Below, one piece after another: positions 1 to 8,298 of a DNA stretch of 49,543 nucleotides (its first letter is position 1; every line of letters begins with the position of its first letter). This stretch comes from Gemella haemolysans (GTDB lineage: Bacteria > Bacillota > Bacilli > Staphylococcales > Gemellaceae). The translations under genes and the position numbers were made by a program. The stretch spans positions 1-49,543 of the forward strand of contig NZ_JAQMFS010000021.1 of NCBI RefSeq assembly GCF_028308085.1, given 5' to 3'. The notes beneath the pieces are model-generated. The model saw only the letters and a list, made by a program, of their open reading frames with translations, made no database searches and had not been told where the DNA came from.

Positions 1-255
1 CTAGTACAAGAGGAGAAACCAGAACTAGTAATAAGTGAGAAAGGTGAGCCACTAGTACAAGAGGAGAAACCAGAACTAGTAATAAGTGAGAAAGGCGAAC
101 CAGTAGTACAAGAGGAGAAACCAGAACTAGTAATAAGTGAGAAAGGCGAACCACTAGTGCAAGAGGAGAAACCAGAACTAGTAATAAGTGAGAAAGGTGA
201 ACCATTAGTACAAGAGGAGAACCCAGAATTAGTGATAAGTAAAAAAGGCGAATCG
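1..255 (+). repeat. Five tandem 51-bp repeats in a surface-protein stalk
   Basis: Units start at 1, 52, 103, 154 and 205 and keep the reading frame. The first four differ from each other at only a few positions; the fifth has diverged. Two 48-bp relatives follow at 256-351. The array continues beyond the left window edge, so its copy number is unknown. Near-identical in-frame units are prone to length change by slippage or recombination. Confidence 0.93.
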
Positions 256-1209
256 TTAGTTCAACCTGAGTTACCTGAATTTCATGCAGAAAAAGGTGAT
301 GCTCTTGTTCAACCTGAACTTCCTGAATTCCACGAAGCTAAAGGTGAACCTGAAGTACAATCAGCTTTGCCAGAACTTGTCGCTCCATCTAAACAAGTAG
401 TTGATCCTAAAGCTCCTATTGTAGAATCATCAGTTGCATCAAAAAAAGGCGAGCCACTAGTACAAGAGGAGAATCCTAAAGCCACTCTTGAATTACTAAA
501 AAGTTCAAAACTTGGTGTGGAAGTCGAGTTGTTATCTAATATCAATAATATATCATTGAATGTTAAAAAAATTGAAAATAGCAATCAAATAAAAATGATT
601 AGTAGGAAACTATCTGTAGAAAAAGATAAAATTAGGGTATTAGATTTAAAATTATCTAAAGATAATAATGAAGTACAACTTGAAAATGACAGAATAGTTC
701 GTATAGCTTTATTAGAAAATGAAAGTAGTGAGATAAAGATTTATCATGTTGAGAAAAATGGAAGTCTAACATTAATTCCATCAGAAGTCAAAAATGGAAT
801 AGTTCAGTTTAATATAAATCATTTTAGTTTATTTGCAATTGTTGATTTTAGTAAAACTGAACCAATATCAGAAAAGGATAAACCAAGAGAAATTTCATTA
901 GATGTTAAGAAAGAGATGAGCACTACAAATAAAATAAATGAGCAAGAAAATATAACTACATTTAGTAAAGACTTAAATTCAAAACCAAAAGAGGTAATAC
1001 AGGTTGTTGAGGAAAAATATAATGTAAGAAATAACCAAGAAACTTCTAGTGGTAGTATTAAAGTTGAAAAGCTTGAATCTTTAAATAATAATTTCACACA
1101 AAATTCTATCCTTCCAAAAACCGGAGAAGATTCTTCAAACACAATTCCTATTGCAACTGGGTTAGGCTTAATTATAGGAGTTTTAGGTATTAGAAAATAT
1201 AACAGATAA
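1..1209 (+). CDS. LPXTG cell-wall-anchored surface protein, C-terminal part (5' end outside window)
   Basis: The reading frame is open from base 1 and ends at TAA 1207-1209, so only the last 402 codons are present. It begins with a stalk of 17-residue repeats (pattern LVQEEKPELVISEKGEP; five units at 1-255), then two degenerate 16-residue units rich in VQPELPEF and one more KGEPLVQEENP copy near 448. Similar KGEP-VQ-PE repeats are known from streptococcal cell-wall proteins. A non-repetitive region (about 480-850) ends in HFSLFAIVDFS, followed by a charged linker. The sorting signal is LPKTG (1111-1125), a hydrophobic stretch, then a short basic tail (RKYNR). It would be exported by Sec and anchored to peptidoglycan by a class A sortase such as the one at 37.3 kb. 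The ligand and true length cannot be judged from this fragment. Confidence 0.9.
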   Translation, partial: LVQEEKPELVISEKGEPLVQEEKPELVISEKGEPVVQEEKPELVISEKGEPLVQEEKPELVISEKGEPLVQEENPELVISKKGESLVQPELPEFHAEKGDALVQPELPEFHEAKGEPEVQSALPELVAPSKQVVDPKAPIVESSVASKKGEPLVQEENPKATLELLKSSKLGVEVELLSNINNISLNVKKIENSNQIKMISRKLSVEKDKIRVLDLKLSKDNNEVQLENDRIVRIALLENESSEIKIYHVEKNGSLTLIPSEVKNGIVQFNINHFSLFAIVDFSKTEPISEKDKPREISLDVKKEMSTTNKINEQENITTFSKDLNSKPKEVIQVVEEKYNVRNNQETSSGSIKVEKLESLNNNFTQNSILPKTGEDSSNTIPIATGLGLIIGVLGIRKYNR

Positions 1210-1214
1210 TAAAT

Positions 1215-1254
1215 AAAAATCAAACTGGTAAAAAATATCAGTTTGATTTTTTTA
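1215..1254. terminator. Bidirectional intrinsic terminator between surface protein and luxS
   Basis: The inverted repeat aaaatcaaactg / cagtttgatttt (arms about 1216-1227 and 1239-1250) has A-tract and T-tract flanks. It can end the plus-strand surface-protein transcript and the minus-strand luxS transcript, whose stop lies at 1257. Confidence 0.85.
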
Positions 1255-1256
1255 TA

Positions 1257-1727
1257 TTATTTACTAAAAACGTTTTTCCATTCAGAGCGTTTTTCTAAGA
1301 ATTTTTTAGCTTCCATTTGAGCACCTTCTAAAGAGTGAGATGCAGCCCAACCACATTGTACTTCATTACATGCTGGTACTTCAGTAGCAACAAGAACATC
1401 TTCTAATGTTTTTGCTAGAGCTTCTTCAACTTCTTCGTAGCTGTCATTGTTAATTACTGATAAGTAGAATCCTGTTTGACATCCCATAGGTCCGAAATCT
1501 AATACATTATCAAGGTGATTTCTGATTAATTCAGCGATTAAATGTTCTAAAGAGTGAAGGTTTGGCATTTCTAAGTGTTCCTTGTTTGGTTGACAGAATC
1601 TAATATCATATTTATAAATTTTGTCCCCATTATCTCCAGAATAAACCCCAACTAATCTAATATAAGGTGCAACAACTTTAGTATGATCTAGGTTGAAACT
1701 TTCAACATTCATTTTCTTTTCAGTCAT
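1257..1727 (-). CDS. luxS: S-ribosylhomocysteine lyase LuxS
   Basis: This 156-residue protein matches LuxS in length and motifs. LuxS cleaves S-ribosylhomocysteine to homocysteine and DPD, the precursor of autoinducer-2, in the cytosolic activated methyl cycle. The metal ligands are visible: His58 and His62 in HSLEHL (usually HTLEHL) and Cys125 in VQCGW. Cys83 in [11 protein letters not shown] is the expected catalytic cysteine. The ATG at 1727 is preceded by a GGAGAAA ribosome site. The gene is monocistronic between two hairpin terminators. A minus-strand TATAAT at 1767-1772 is a likely -10 element, though its -35 is poor. No Pfs or other methyl-cycle gene is adjacent. Confidence 0.97.
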   Translation of the reverse strand: MTEKKMNVESFNLDHTKVVAPYIRLVGVYSGDNGDKIYKYDIRFCQPNKEHLEMPNLHSLEHLIAELIRNHLDNVLDFGPMGCQTGFYLSVINNDSYEEVEEALAKTLEDVLVATEVPACNEVQCGWAASHSLEGAQMEAKKFLEKRSEWKNVFSK

Positions 1728-1766
1728 CTATATTTCTCCATTTCTTTAATTTTATTAGCAGTTATA

Positions 1767-1796
1767 ATTATACTATATTTTTAAAAAATATAAAAT
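1767..1796 (-). promoter_or_regulatory. Probable luxS promoter
   Basis: A perfect minus-strand TATAAT lies at 1767-1772, about 40 bp before the luxS ATG. The -35 region is AT-rich without a good match, so this call rests on the -10 and its position alone. Confidence 0.45.
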
Positions 1797-1804
1797 AAAT
1801 AAGA

Positions 1805-1840
1805 ATAAAAACTGATGCTCATGGGAACATCAGTTTTATG
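1805..1840 (-). terminator. Terminator of the guaD-permease operon
   Basis: A 10-bp perfect stem (aaaactgatg at 1807-1816, catcagtttt at 1828-1837) is followed on the minus strand by a T-rich run. It lies directly after the permease stop codon. Confidence 0.8.
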
Positions 1841-1842
1841 TT

Positions 1843-3156
1843 TTATTTTTTCAACGGGATAAGTTTATTCATAATAATTGCTACAATTGCCCCAACTGCA
1901 ATAGGAGAACCTATTAAGTATTGAAGTAATTGTGGAGCGCTAGCTTTTAATTCTGCTGGAATAAATAATAATCCAATTGTAAACATTAAAGGTACTCCGA
2001 TAATGTATAATTCTCTTTCAGAGAAGTCTAAATCTTTAACAACTCTAAATCCATTTAATAAGATTATGATACATACTACAGAGAACACACCTCCGATTAC
2101 AGCAGAAGGTATTGAATTAATAACTGCAGAAAGTTTACCTAAGAATGATAATCCGATAAACCAGAATGAAGCCATAACGAATACTTTTCTACTAGCTACA
2201 CCAGTGATAGAAATAATACCAGCATTAGTAGAGTATCCAGTAACAGGAGTTGCACCAACTAAAGCAGCTGCTAAACATCCGATTCCTTCTCCGATTACAC
2301 CTTTGTTAACTTGAGTATCGCTTAAAGGTTCATTAATAACTGAACTTACAGCATACCAAGTTCCTGTTGTTTCAGCTAAAAGTACCATGTAGATAATAAT
2401 CATTGTTATAATAGCTGAAATTTCAAAGTGTATGCTATAGTCTAAAAATAATAGTTTTGGCATTGAGAAAAAGCTAGCATCTTTAATTCCTTGAGTATTA
2501 AAACCTCCCATTAAATATGCAGAAAATGTTCCGATAGCTAAGGCTATAATTACTGAAGAAATTTGGAAAATTCTTTTGAATTTATTAACATAATTTCCTA
2601 ATGTAGAAAATAGTATTAATGAAGCTGCTGTAATAAAAGCTAATAATACATTATGTTTCATAGTAAGACCGTTACCTTCAATGTAGATATTACTTACAAA
2701 TGCTGAAGGAAGTAAAGTTAATCCTACGATCATAATTATTGTTCCACTAACGATAGATGGTATGTAATTTTTTACTATATATTTATAAATGCCAGAATAT
2801 CCAAGTAAGATAACTAAAATAGCACCTACAATACTAGCACCTAGAACAGTACCAAGGTTTTTAGTTCCCATATAGATACCAATAATAGCACCTAGGGGAA
2901 TAAATGATGGACCTTGACATACAGGTAGTTTTAAGTAGAATAAAACTTGAATTAATGAAGCAATACCAGCTCCTAAGAAAGTAGATTGAATTAATCCTGT
3001 AGCATCACCAGGTGATAGTGCAATTGCTGTTGCTAATATAAAAGGTGGTACATAAACGTCCATAGCTAAAACGTGTTGTAAACCTAAAATTAGGGATTGT
3101 GAAAATGGAATATTTTCTTCAACTCCTATTGTTAAATGATTTTTATTTTTTGACAT
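1843..3156 (-). CDS. NCS2/NAT-family nucleobase permease (xanthine/guanine type)
   Basis: This 437-residue, highly hydrophobic protein has the features of nucleobase-ascorbate transporters. These are QH in TM1 (LGLQHVLAMDVYVPP), GPSFIPLG in TM3, an acidic TM8 segment (LAETTGTWYA) and the family signature N-x-G-x4-T-G (NAGIISITG, with Thr where the first position is often Q, E or P). It should import a purine base by proton symport across the cell membrane. Its gene lies 36 bp after guanine deaminase on the same strand and has its own GGAG ribosome site, so the two form an operon. That context favours guanine, xanthine or a related purine over uracil. The exact substrate is not readable from sequence. 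Confidence 0.9.
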   Translation of the reverse strand: MSKNKNHLTIGVEENIPFSQSLILGLQHVLAMDVYVPPFILATAIALSPGDATGLIQSTFLGAGIASLIQVLFYLKLPVCQGPSFIPLGAIIGIYMGTKNLGTVLGASIVGAILVILLGYSGIYKYIVKNYIPSIVSGTIIMIVGLTLLPSAFVSNIYIEGNGLTMKHNVLLAFITAASLILFSTLGNYVNKFKRIFQISSVIIALAIGTFSAYLMGGFNTQGIKDASFFSMPKLLFLDYSIHFEISAIITMIIIYMVLLAETTGTWYAVSSVINEPLSDTQVNKGVIGEGIGCLAAALVGATPVTGYSTNAGIISITGVASRKVFVMASFWFIGLSFLGKLSAVINSIPSAVIGGVFSVVCIIILLNGFRVVKDLDFSERELYIIGVPLMFTIGLLFIPAELKASAPQLLQYLIGSPIAVGAIVAIIMNKLIPLKK

Positions 3157-3192
3157 AAAAACTTTTTTCTCCTTATGTTAAATTTAATTTTA

Positions 3193-4551
3193 CTATTTTT
3201 TAAGAATTTGTTTACCTTGAACCCAAACTTCACGGATATTTTCTGAAGTAGAAAGATATAATATCTTTTGAAGAAGATGTTTATTTTCTTCATTATCTAG
3301 ATAATTAGGAAGTTTATTGTTAGGTGTATTGATATCAATTACTTGGAAATCGCAAATATAACCTTCTTTAAAAAGCCCAAGTGGTAATTTTAATGCTTCA
3401 CCACCACCTGTAGTAGCAAGGTAGAATGCTTCAAATACACTCACTTTCGAATCTTGAGTACCGCGATTATTAGCATCCAGGCTATTGTCAACCCCGTCAT
3501 TTAACATCCTACTAACCATGACTGTATGTTTTATGTTGTCATAAAGACTAGGGGAGAATCCTCCAGAAATATCAGTGCCTAAGCAGATGTTTAAGCCTTC
3601 TTTTTTTAGTTTATTAACAGGTAATACTGCATTTGCGAAATAAGAATTTGAGATTGGACAATGGCAAACTGAAGATTTTCTATGATTAAAGATCTTTACA
3701 TCGTCAGAATTCACGAAGTTACCGTGAGCCATTATTGATTTATCAGTTAATAGACCAAATTGATCTAAAACTTCGGTATCTCTTTTTCCAAAACGTTCAA
3801 AAACATAATTATGCTCCCAATCACTTTCACTACAATGACTTTGTATATAGCAGTTATATTTCTTTGCTAATTTTCCTAACTCTAAAAGAGCAGCATCTGT
3901 ACAACTTGGAACAAAACGAGGAGTAATAACTGGATATACACCTTGAGGAACATCTTTTGAAAGATTATGTACATCATTAATAAACTTTTCAGTATTTTCA
4001 ATCGCTTCTTTTGTACTATTATCACGGTAAAAGTCAGGATTCATATTTTTATCATCCATAACGACTTTTCCTACGAAGCCTCTTTGACCAGAGTTAGCAC
4101 AGATTTTTGCTAATTCCAAAGTAGCTTCATTATGAATAGTTCCAAAATACATTGCAGAAGTAGTACCATTCGCTAATAATGTTTTGACCAAATCGGTATA
4201 CACTTCTCTAGCATAATTGATATCTTTATATTTCGATTCTAAAGGAAACGTGAAATTATTTAACCAATAGCTTAATTCATCATCCAGTGCAAGGCCAGCT
4301 TGCGGCCATTGAGGAGCATGGATGTGCAAATCGATAAAACCAGGTAAAAGAACTTTATCTTTAAAATCAAAAAAGTTACTTTCATGTGAGTATTGATTTA
4401 AAATTTGTTGATAATTTTCATCTTCTTTATTAATAATTTCAGAAATAATTCCATTTTCAGAAACTAAAAGTACAGCTTGTTCCAGAAATTCAATTTCTCC
4501 ATACTTTGGGCTATGAAAAAAAGATGCTTTAATAAATTTTTTGGTTTTCAT
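3193..4551 (-). CDS. guaD: Guanine deaminase
   Basis: This 452-residue member of the amidohydrolase superfamily hydrolyses guanine to xanthine and ammonia in the cytosol, using zinc. Diagnostic motifs appear in family order: PGFIDLHIHAPQ (metal ligands and substrate loop), RFVPSC, SHCSES, AHGNF, CHCPISN and GTDISGG, whose Asp is catalytic. The length fits bacterial guanine deaminases. The ATG at 4551 has a GGAG site about 10 bases upstream. It is the first gene of a two-gene operon with a nucleobase permease, which points to import and breakdown of guanine for xanthine and nitrogen. Its promoter carries repeated CGAAC motifs (separate entry). Confidence 0.95.
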   Translation of the reverse strand: MKTKKFIKASFFHSPKYGEIEFLEQAVLLVSENGIISEIINKEDENYQQILNQYSHESNFFDFKDKVLLPGFIDLHIHAPQWPQAGLALDDELSYWLNNFTFPLESKYKDINYAREVYTDLVKTLLANGTTSAMYFGTIHNEATLELAKICANSGQRGFVGKVVMDDKNMNPDFYRDNSTKEAIENTEKFINDVHNLSKDVPQGVYPVITPRFVPSCTDAALLELGKLAKKYNCYIQSHCSESDWEHNYVFERFGKRDTEVLDQFGLLTDKSIMAHGNFVNSDDVKIFNHRKSSVCHCPISNSYFANAVLPVNKLKKEGLNICLGTDISGGFSPSLYDNIKHTVMVSRMLNDGVDNSLDANNRGTQDSKVSVFEAFYLATTGGGEALKLPLGLFKEGYICDFQVIDINTPNNKLPNYLDNEENKHLLQKILYLSTSENIREVWVQGKQILKK

Positions 4552-4580
4552 ATTTTTGTTTCTCCTAAAGAATTTTTATA

Positions 4581-4609
4581 AATATAACATATAAAACGAA
4601 CGATGTCAA
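4581..4609 (-). promoter_or_regulatory. guaD promoter
   Basis: The minus strand shows a consensus -35 TTGACA (4604-4609), a 17-bp spacer and a -10 TATATT (4581-4586). A GTTCG motif (4597-4601 on the plus strand as CGAAC) lies inside the spacer, where a bound protein would block RNA polymerase. Confidence 0.8.
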
Positions 4610-4684
4610 TAAAAAAATTAAATTATTAAAACTTATTTTCTAAATAACGAACAATAAATAACTTCTATAAAAATGAAAGTTCGT
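4594..4684. promoter_or_regulatory. Cluster of three CGAAC (PurBox-like) sites upstream of guaD
   Basis: CGAAC occurs on the plus strand at 4597-4601 and 4648-4652, and inverted (GTTCG) at 4679-4683. The middle site, in AAATAACGAACAAT, differs from the Gram-positive PurR box consensus AWWWCCGAACWWT at one position. The second and third sites face each other 26 bp apart, and the first lies in the guaD promoter spacer. Control by PurR or a similar purine sensor is plausible but inferred. Confidence 0.5.
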
Positions 4685-4718
4685 AAAAAACGACGAAGAA
4701 TGTTTCCTTCGTCGTTTC
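4683..4718 (-). terminator. glyA terminator
   Basis: An 11-bp stem (aaacgacgaag 4688-4698 with cttcgtcgttt 4707-4717) is followed on the minus strand by six T residues. It separates glyA from the guaD operon. Confidence 0.85.
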
Positions 4719-4739
4719 AAAATTTATTATATCATATTG

Positions 4740-5957
4740 TTATCTAAATTCTTTTCTTTCTTTAGAAACTAGTATAGCCACTCTTTCTTGAGCTTTTTCT
4801 AAGTAGCTTTCTCCATTTTTTAGTAAATCACAAATAATATTTGTAATTTCAACAAAATCTTCTTCTACATATCCTTTAGTAGTCATTGCCGCAGCCCCTA
4901 AACGAAGGCCACTAGTTTTCATTGGAGGTAATGTATCAAATGGAATACCATTTTTATTACAAGTGATTTTAGCTCTACTTAATAAATCACTAGCATCATG
5001 TCCCGTTACGTTATAAGTAGAATATGTATCGATTAGACACAGGTGATTATCACTACCGTTAGAAACTACAGGAATATTGTTAGCTTTAAACGCTTCAACC
5101 ATAACCTTCATGTTTTTTACAACTTGTTGTTGGTATACTTTAAATTCTGGTTTAAGTGCTTCAGCAAAACAAATTGCTTTTGCTGCAACAACGTGTTCTA
5201 GTGGACCACCTTGAGCTCCAGGGAAAATCATCTTATTAATTTTAACAGCAATTTTCTCGTTATTAGTAAGGATAATACCTCCACGAGGTCCCCTTAATGT
5301 TTTATGTGTAGTAGATGTAACGACATCAGCATATGGTATTGGATTAGGGTGTAATCCTGCTGCTACAAGTCCAGCTATATGAGCCATATCTACCATTAAA
5401 TAAGCGCCAACTTCATCAGCAATTTCTCTAAATTTTGCAAAGTCAATAATACGAGAATATGCACTTGAACCAGCAATAATCATTTTTGGTTTATGTTCTT
5501 TTGCGATACGTAGTACTTCGTCATAATCAATAAGGTGAGTATCTTTTGTTACACCGTATGAAACTGAATTGAATAATTTTCCAGAGAAGTTAACTTTACT
5601 ACCGTGAGTTAAGTGCCCACCTGCATCCATGCTCATTCCTAAAACAGTATCCCCAGGTGTAAGAAGAGATAAGTATACAGCAATATTTGCACTTGATCCT
5701 GAGTGTGCTTGAACATTTACGAATTTAGCATCGTAAAGTTCTTTTAATCTATCTATAGCAAGACTTTCAATTTCATCAATAACTTCACATCCGTCATAAT
5801 ACCTTTTTCCAGGATATCCTTCAGCATATTTGTTAGTTAGAATACTTCCTGTAGCTTTTAGGATATCTTTAGAAACAAAGTTTTCACTAGCAATAAGCTC
5901 AATATTAGTATCTTGTCTATGTTGTTCTTTTTCAATTAATTCAAAAATTTTATCCAT
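4740..5957 (-). CDS. glyA: Serine hydroxymethyltransferase
   Basis: This 405-residue enzyme of PLP fold type I interconverts serine and glycine and makes 5,10-methylene-tetrahydrofolate, the main one-carbon source for purine and thymidylate synthesis. Visible motifs are LIASENF and [15 protein letters not shown] near the N-terminus, and [14 protein letters not shown], in which Lys219 is the expected PLP Schiff-base lysine. The length is normal. The ATG at 5957 is preceded by AAGGAG. The gene is monocistronic, with its own terminator and promoter. Its neighbourhood (guaD operon on one side, prs on the other) is themed on purine and one-carbon metabolism. Confidence 0.97.
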   Translation of the reverse strand: MDKIFELIEKEQHRQDTNIELIASENFVSKDILKATGSILTNKYAEGYPGKRYYDGCEVIDEIESLAIDRLKELYDAKFVNVQAHSGSSANIAVYLSLLTPGDTVLGMSMDAGGHLTHGSKVNFSGKLFNSVSYGVTKDTHLIDYDEVLRIAKEHKPKMIIAGSSAYSRIIDFAKFREIADEVGAYLMVDMAHIAGLVAAGLHPNPIPYADVVTSTTHKTLRGPRGGIILTNNEKIAVKINKMIFPGAQGGPLEHVVAAKAICFAEALKPEFKVYQQQVVKNMKVMVEAFKANNIPVVSNGSDNHLCLIDTYSTYNVTGHDASDLLSRAKITCNKNGIPFDTLPPMKTSGLRLGAAAMTTKGYVEEDFVEITNIICDLLKNGESYLEKAQERVAILVSKERKEFR

Positions 5958-6035
5958 AATGAATCTCCTTTTTTTATATTTTTTAGAATAACTGGAATTT
6001 ATATTTTTATAAATATAAACTTATAAATAAATGTA

Positions 6036-6064
6036 TGTATATTAGAAACTATGTTAACTCACAA
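6036..6064 (-). promoter_or_regulatory. Probable glyA promoter
   Basis: On the minus strand TTGTGA (6059-6064) and TATACA (6036-6041) are separated by 17 bp. The predicted start site is about 70 bp before the glyA ATG. Confidence 0.6.
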
Positions 6065-6379
6065 AAATAGTACTAGTTTAAAAAATAAATATTTATAAAT
6101 TAGTTGTTATTCATTGTCTTATAATAATAGCATAGTATTAAAAATAAATAAACTAAAAAATAAAAAAAATAGTCAAAATTATTAAAAAATTTAATTAATG
6201 ATATGAAAATACGAACATTAAATGTAAAATAAGTAAAAAATTTAAAATCACTAGTACAGATTATGAATTATTTGTAAGATTGAAAGGAGATATGTATAAA
6301 ATATATAATAATATAGTTCTATAGAAAGAAGAATAAATATAAATAGTAAAAAAATTAGTGAATTTTAATTGGTCTATAC

Positions 6380-6441
6380 TTGATAACAGTAGAAATTATC
6401 AAATATTTATGCTATAATAATTAACGGAATACATCTGTATT
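6380..6441 (+). promoter_or_regulatory. prs promoter with flanking palindromes
   Basis: An extended -10 (TGCTATAAT, with TATAAT at 6413-6418) lies about 60 bp before the prs ATG, and its -35 is weak. TTGATAA-N9-TTATCAA (6380-6402) overlaps the -35 region. AATACA-TC-TGTATT (6428-6441) sits just after the transcription start and contains the TACAnnTGTA pattern bound by CopY/BlaI-type repressors. The promoter itself is fairly sure; any regulator is inferred. Confidence 0.6.
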
Positions 6442-6476
6442 ACTATCGAACCAAATTTTAAGGAGAAAAATTTAAT

Positions 6477-7427
6477 ATGCTTGTAGATAAACCATTAAAG
6501 CTGTTTTCATTAAATGCTAATATTCCATTAGCAAAACAAGTAGCGAAGTCACTAGGAGTAGAATTAAGCAAATGTAGTGTAAAGAAATTTAGTGACGGAG
6601 AGGTTTCAATTAATATAGAGGAAAGTGTACGTGGTAGTGAAGTTTTCGTACTTCAATCAACTAGTGGTCCTGTAAATGACAATTTGATGACTTTATTAAT
6701 TATGATAGATGCGCTTAAACGTGCATCAGTGGACACTATTAACGTTGTAATCCCTTATTATGGATATGCACGTCAAGACAGAAAAGCAAGAAGTCGTGAA
6801 CCAATCACAGCTAAATTAGTAGCTAACTTATTAGAAGTAGCAGGAGCAGATCGTGTAATTGCATTAGATCTTCACGCACTTCAAATTCAAGGATTCTTTG
6901 ATATTCCGGTTGATCACCTTATGTGTGTACCAATTATTGCAAAATATTTCAAAGAAAAACTTCCAGATATGGAAGAAGTTGTTGTTGTATCACCAGACCA
7001 CGGTGGTGTAACACGTGCTAGAAAATTAGCAGATGCATTAAATACGCCAATCGCAATTATCGATAAGAGAAGACCAAAACCAAATGTTGCTGAAGTTATG
7101 AATATTGTAGGTAACATTGAAGGAAAAACATGTATTCTTATTGATGATATTATCGATACAGCGGGAACAATTACTTTAGGAGCTCAAGCACTTAAAGATA
7201 GAGGAGCAAAAGAAGTATATGCAAGTTGCTCGCATGCTGTATTAAGTGGACAAGCATTAGATAGAATTGAAAATTCTCCAATTAAAGAGTTAGTATATGC
7301 TAACACAATTGATATACCAGAAGAGAAAAAATTAGATAAAATGGTACCGTTATGTGTAGGTGATTTAATTGCTAAAGCTATTTACAAAATTCACAATAAC
7401 GAACCTGTAAGTGTTCTTTTTGAATAA
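6477..7427 (+). CDS. prs: Ribose-phosphate pyrophosphokinase (PRPP synthetase)
   Basis: This 316-residue cytosolic enzyme transfers pyrophosphate from ATP to ribose 5-phosphate, giving PRPP for purine, pyrimidine, NAD, histidine and tryptophan synthesis. It shows the class I features: [10 protein letters not shown], the catalytic flexible-loop region DKRRPKPN, and the PRPP-binding loop [12 protein letters not shown]. Length and start are standard, with AAGGAG upstream of the ATG. In Bacillus, prs precedes ctc and pth. Here pth follows directly and no ctc is found. A strong hairpin lies between prs and pth. The unusual promoter palindromes are described separately. Confidence 0.97.
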   Translation: MLVDKPLKLFSLNANIPLAKQVAKSLGVELSKCSVKKFSDGEVSINIEESVRGSEVFVLQSTSGPVNDNLMTLLIMIDALKRASVDTINVVIPYYGYARQDRKARSREPITAKLVANLLEVAGADRVIALDLHALQIQGFFDIPVDHLMCVPIIAKYFKEKLPDMEEVVVVSPDHGGVTRARKLADALNTPIAIIDKRRPKPNVAEVMNIVGNIEGKTCILIDDIIDTAGTITLGAQALKDRGAKEVYASCSHAVLSGQALDRIENSPIKELVYANTIDIPEEKKLDKMVPLCVGDLIAKAIYKIHNNEPVSVLFE

Positions 7428-7446
7428 TCATTAATTAAATTAATTT

Positions 7447-7482
7447 TTAAAGAAGGCAGCGGTGTCCGTTGCCTTCTTTAAG
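7447..7482 (+). terminator. Hairpin after prs (terminator or attenuator)
   Basis: A 14-bp stem with one G-U pair (7449-7462 with 7466-7479) closes a 3-base loop. The downstream T-run is short and interrupted, so termination may be partial and allow read-through into pth. Confidence 0.65.
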
Positions 7483-7522
7483 TCGTATATTCGATAGTAA
7501 AAAATAAAAGTGAGGATAATTT

Positions 7523-8080
7523 ATGAAATTAATAGTTGGATTAGGTAATCCAGGTAAACAGTATGAAAATACAAGACATAATATTGGATTTATGGTGCTT
7601 GATGAACTAGCTAAATCTTGGAATGTAAGTTTTGATAAAACGAAATTTAACGCCGAATATGCTATAGCATATCACAATGGAATTAAATATTTATTAGTAA
7701 AGCCAACAACGTATATGAATCTTTCAGGAGAAGCAGTAGGTAAGTTTTACGATTATTTTGAAATTGATATTGAAGATATATTAATAATTTATGACGATTT
7801 AGATACAAAAACTGCAAACTTTAAATTAAAAGCTAAGGGAAGTAGTGGTGGTCATAATGGAATTAAGAGTATTATTAGCCACTTAGGAACAGAGAAATTC
7901 AATAGATTAAAAATTGGAATAGATAGACCAATACCGCCAATGAAAGTAGTTGATTATGTCTTAGGAAGATTCTCAAAAGACGAAATGAATGAAATTGAAA
8001 AAATCTATTCTAAGAGTGTAAACTGTATTGAAGATTTCTCAAAAATGAGTTTCGTAGATCTAATGAATAAATATAATTAA
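7523..8080 (+). CDS. pth: Peptidyl-tRNA hydrolase
   Basis: This 185-residue Pth1-family enzyme releases peptides from prematurely dropped peptidyl-tRNAs so that the tRNA can be recycled. The N-terminal GLGNPGKQYENTRHNIGF motif includes Asn9 and the catalytic His19. KPTTYMNLSGEAV and YDDLD follow, the Asp of the latter being the partner of the catalytic His. GSSGGHNGIKSI is the conserved tRNA-contact segment. The length is typical. The ribosome site is a moderate GAGGATA. The prs-pth-mfd order is a common Bacilli arrangement. The last codons contain a TATAAT (8072-8077) that could start the RNA described after it. Confidence 0.96.
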   Translation: MKLIVGLGNPGKQYENTRHNIGFMVLDELAKSWNVSFDKTKFNAEYAIAYHNGIKYLLVKPTTYMNLSGEAVGKFYDYFEIDIEDILIIYDDLDTKTANFKLKAKGSSGGHNGIKSIISHLGTEKFNRLKIGIDRPIPPMKVVDYVLGRFSKDEMNEIEKIYSKSVNCIEDFSKMSFVDLMNKYN

Positions 8081-8083
8081 AAA

Positions 8084-8283
8084 CAATTGCAGCAAAAGGT
8101 GCATCCCAGAAGTCCTAAATTTTAAAAGTTTATATGTAATTTATAGGTGAAGTGGACTATAGATATCTAAATATTCCTTATAAAAGTATGTTAGATATCT
8201 AATAACCTTTGTGGAGTCTCGATAAAATCGATTTTTCTAAAATCGTGATTTTTCAGTCACTCCCTTTTTGCTGCTATTTGTTG
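8084..8283 (+). ncRNA. Candidate structured RNA or mfd leader
   Basis: This non-coding stretch between pth and mfd can fold into a closed, branched structure. Its ends pair (8089-8099, gcagcaaaagg, with 8262-8274). Inside are a perfect 11-bp helix (8160-8170 with 8191-8201), an agtcc/ggact helix (8111-8115 with 8154-8158), and two similar short AAAATCG...GATTTTTC elements (8224-8237, 8239-8254). The size of about 200 nt resembles 6S RNA, but a cis-acting leader of mfd is equally possible. I recognise no T-box, SRP, RNase P or riboswitch motif. Confidence 0.4.
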
Positions 8284-8298
8284 TAGAAAGGAGCGTAT

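Larger units (their letters stand above)
5958..6476. other. 519-bp gene-free spacer between divergent glyA and prs
   Basis: This very AT-rich spacer holds the glyA promoter on the minus strand and the prs promoter with two palindromes on the plus strand. It also has a single PurBox-like AAATACGAACATT at 6207-6219. I see no convincing coding sequence. A 10-codon ATG frame at 6292 has an overlapping ribosome site too close to be useful. Confidence 0.7.

Noticed and set aside
309-584. Minus-strand frame within the surface-protein repeats
   Set aside because: It is antisense to the repeat stalk, has no ribosome site, and exists only because the repeats lack stops in that frame.
4552-4739. Purine riboswitch before guaD
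   Set aside because: The guaD leader is only about 25 nt from the predicted start site, too short for an aptamer, and no conserved purine-aptamer loops are present.
6292-6324. 10-codon ATG frame with GGAG just upstream (possible leader peptide)
   Set aside because: The GGAG lies only 1-2 bases before the ATG, too close for initiation. No attenuator follows, and it is upstream of the prs promoter.
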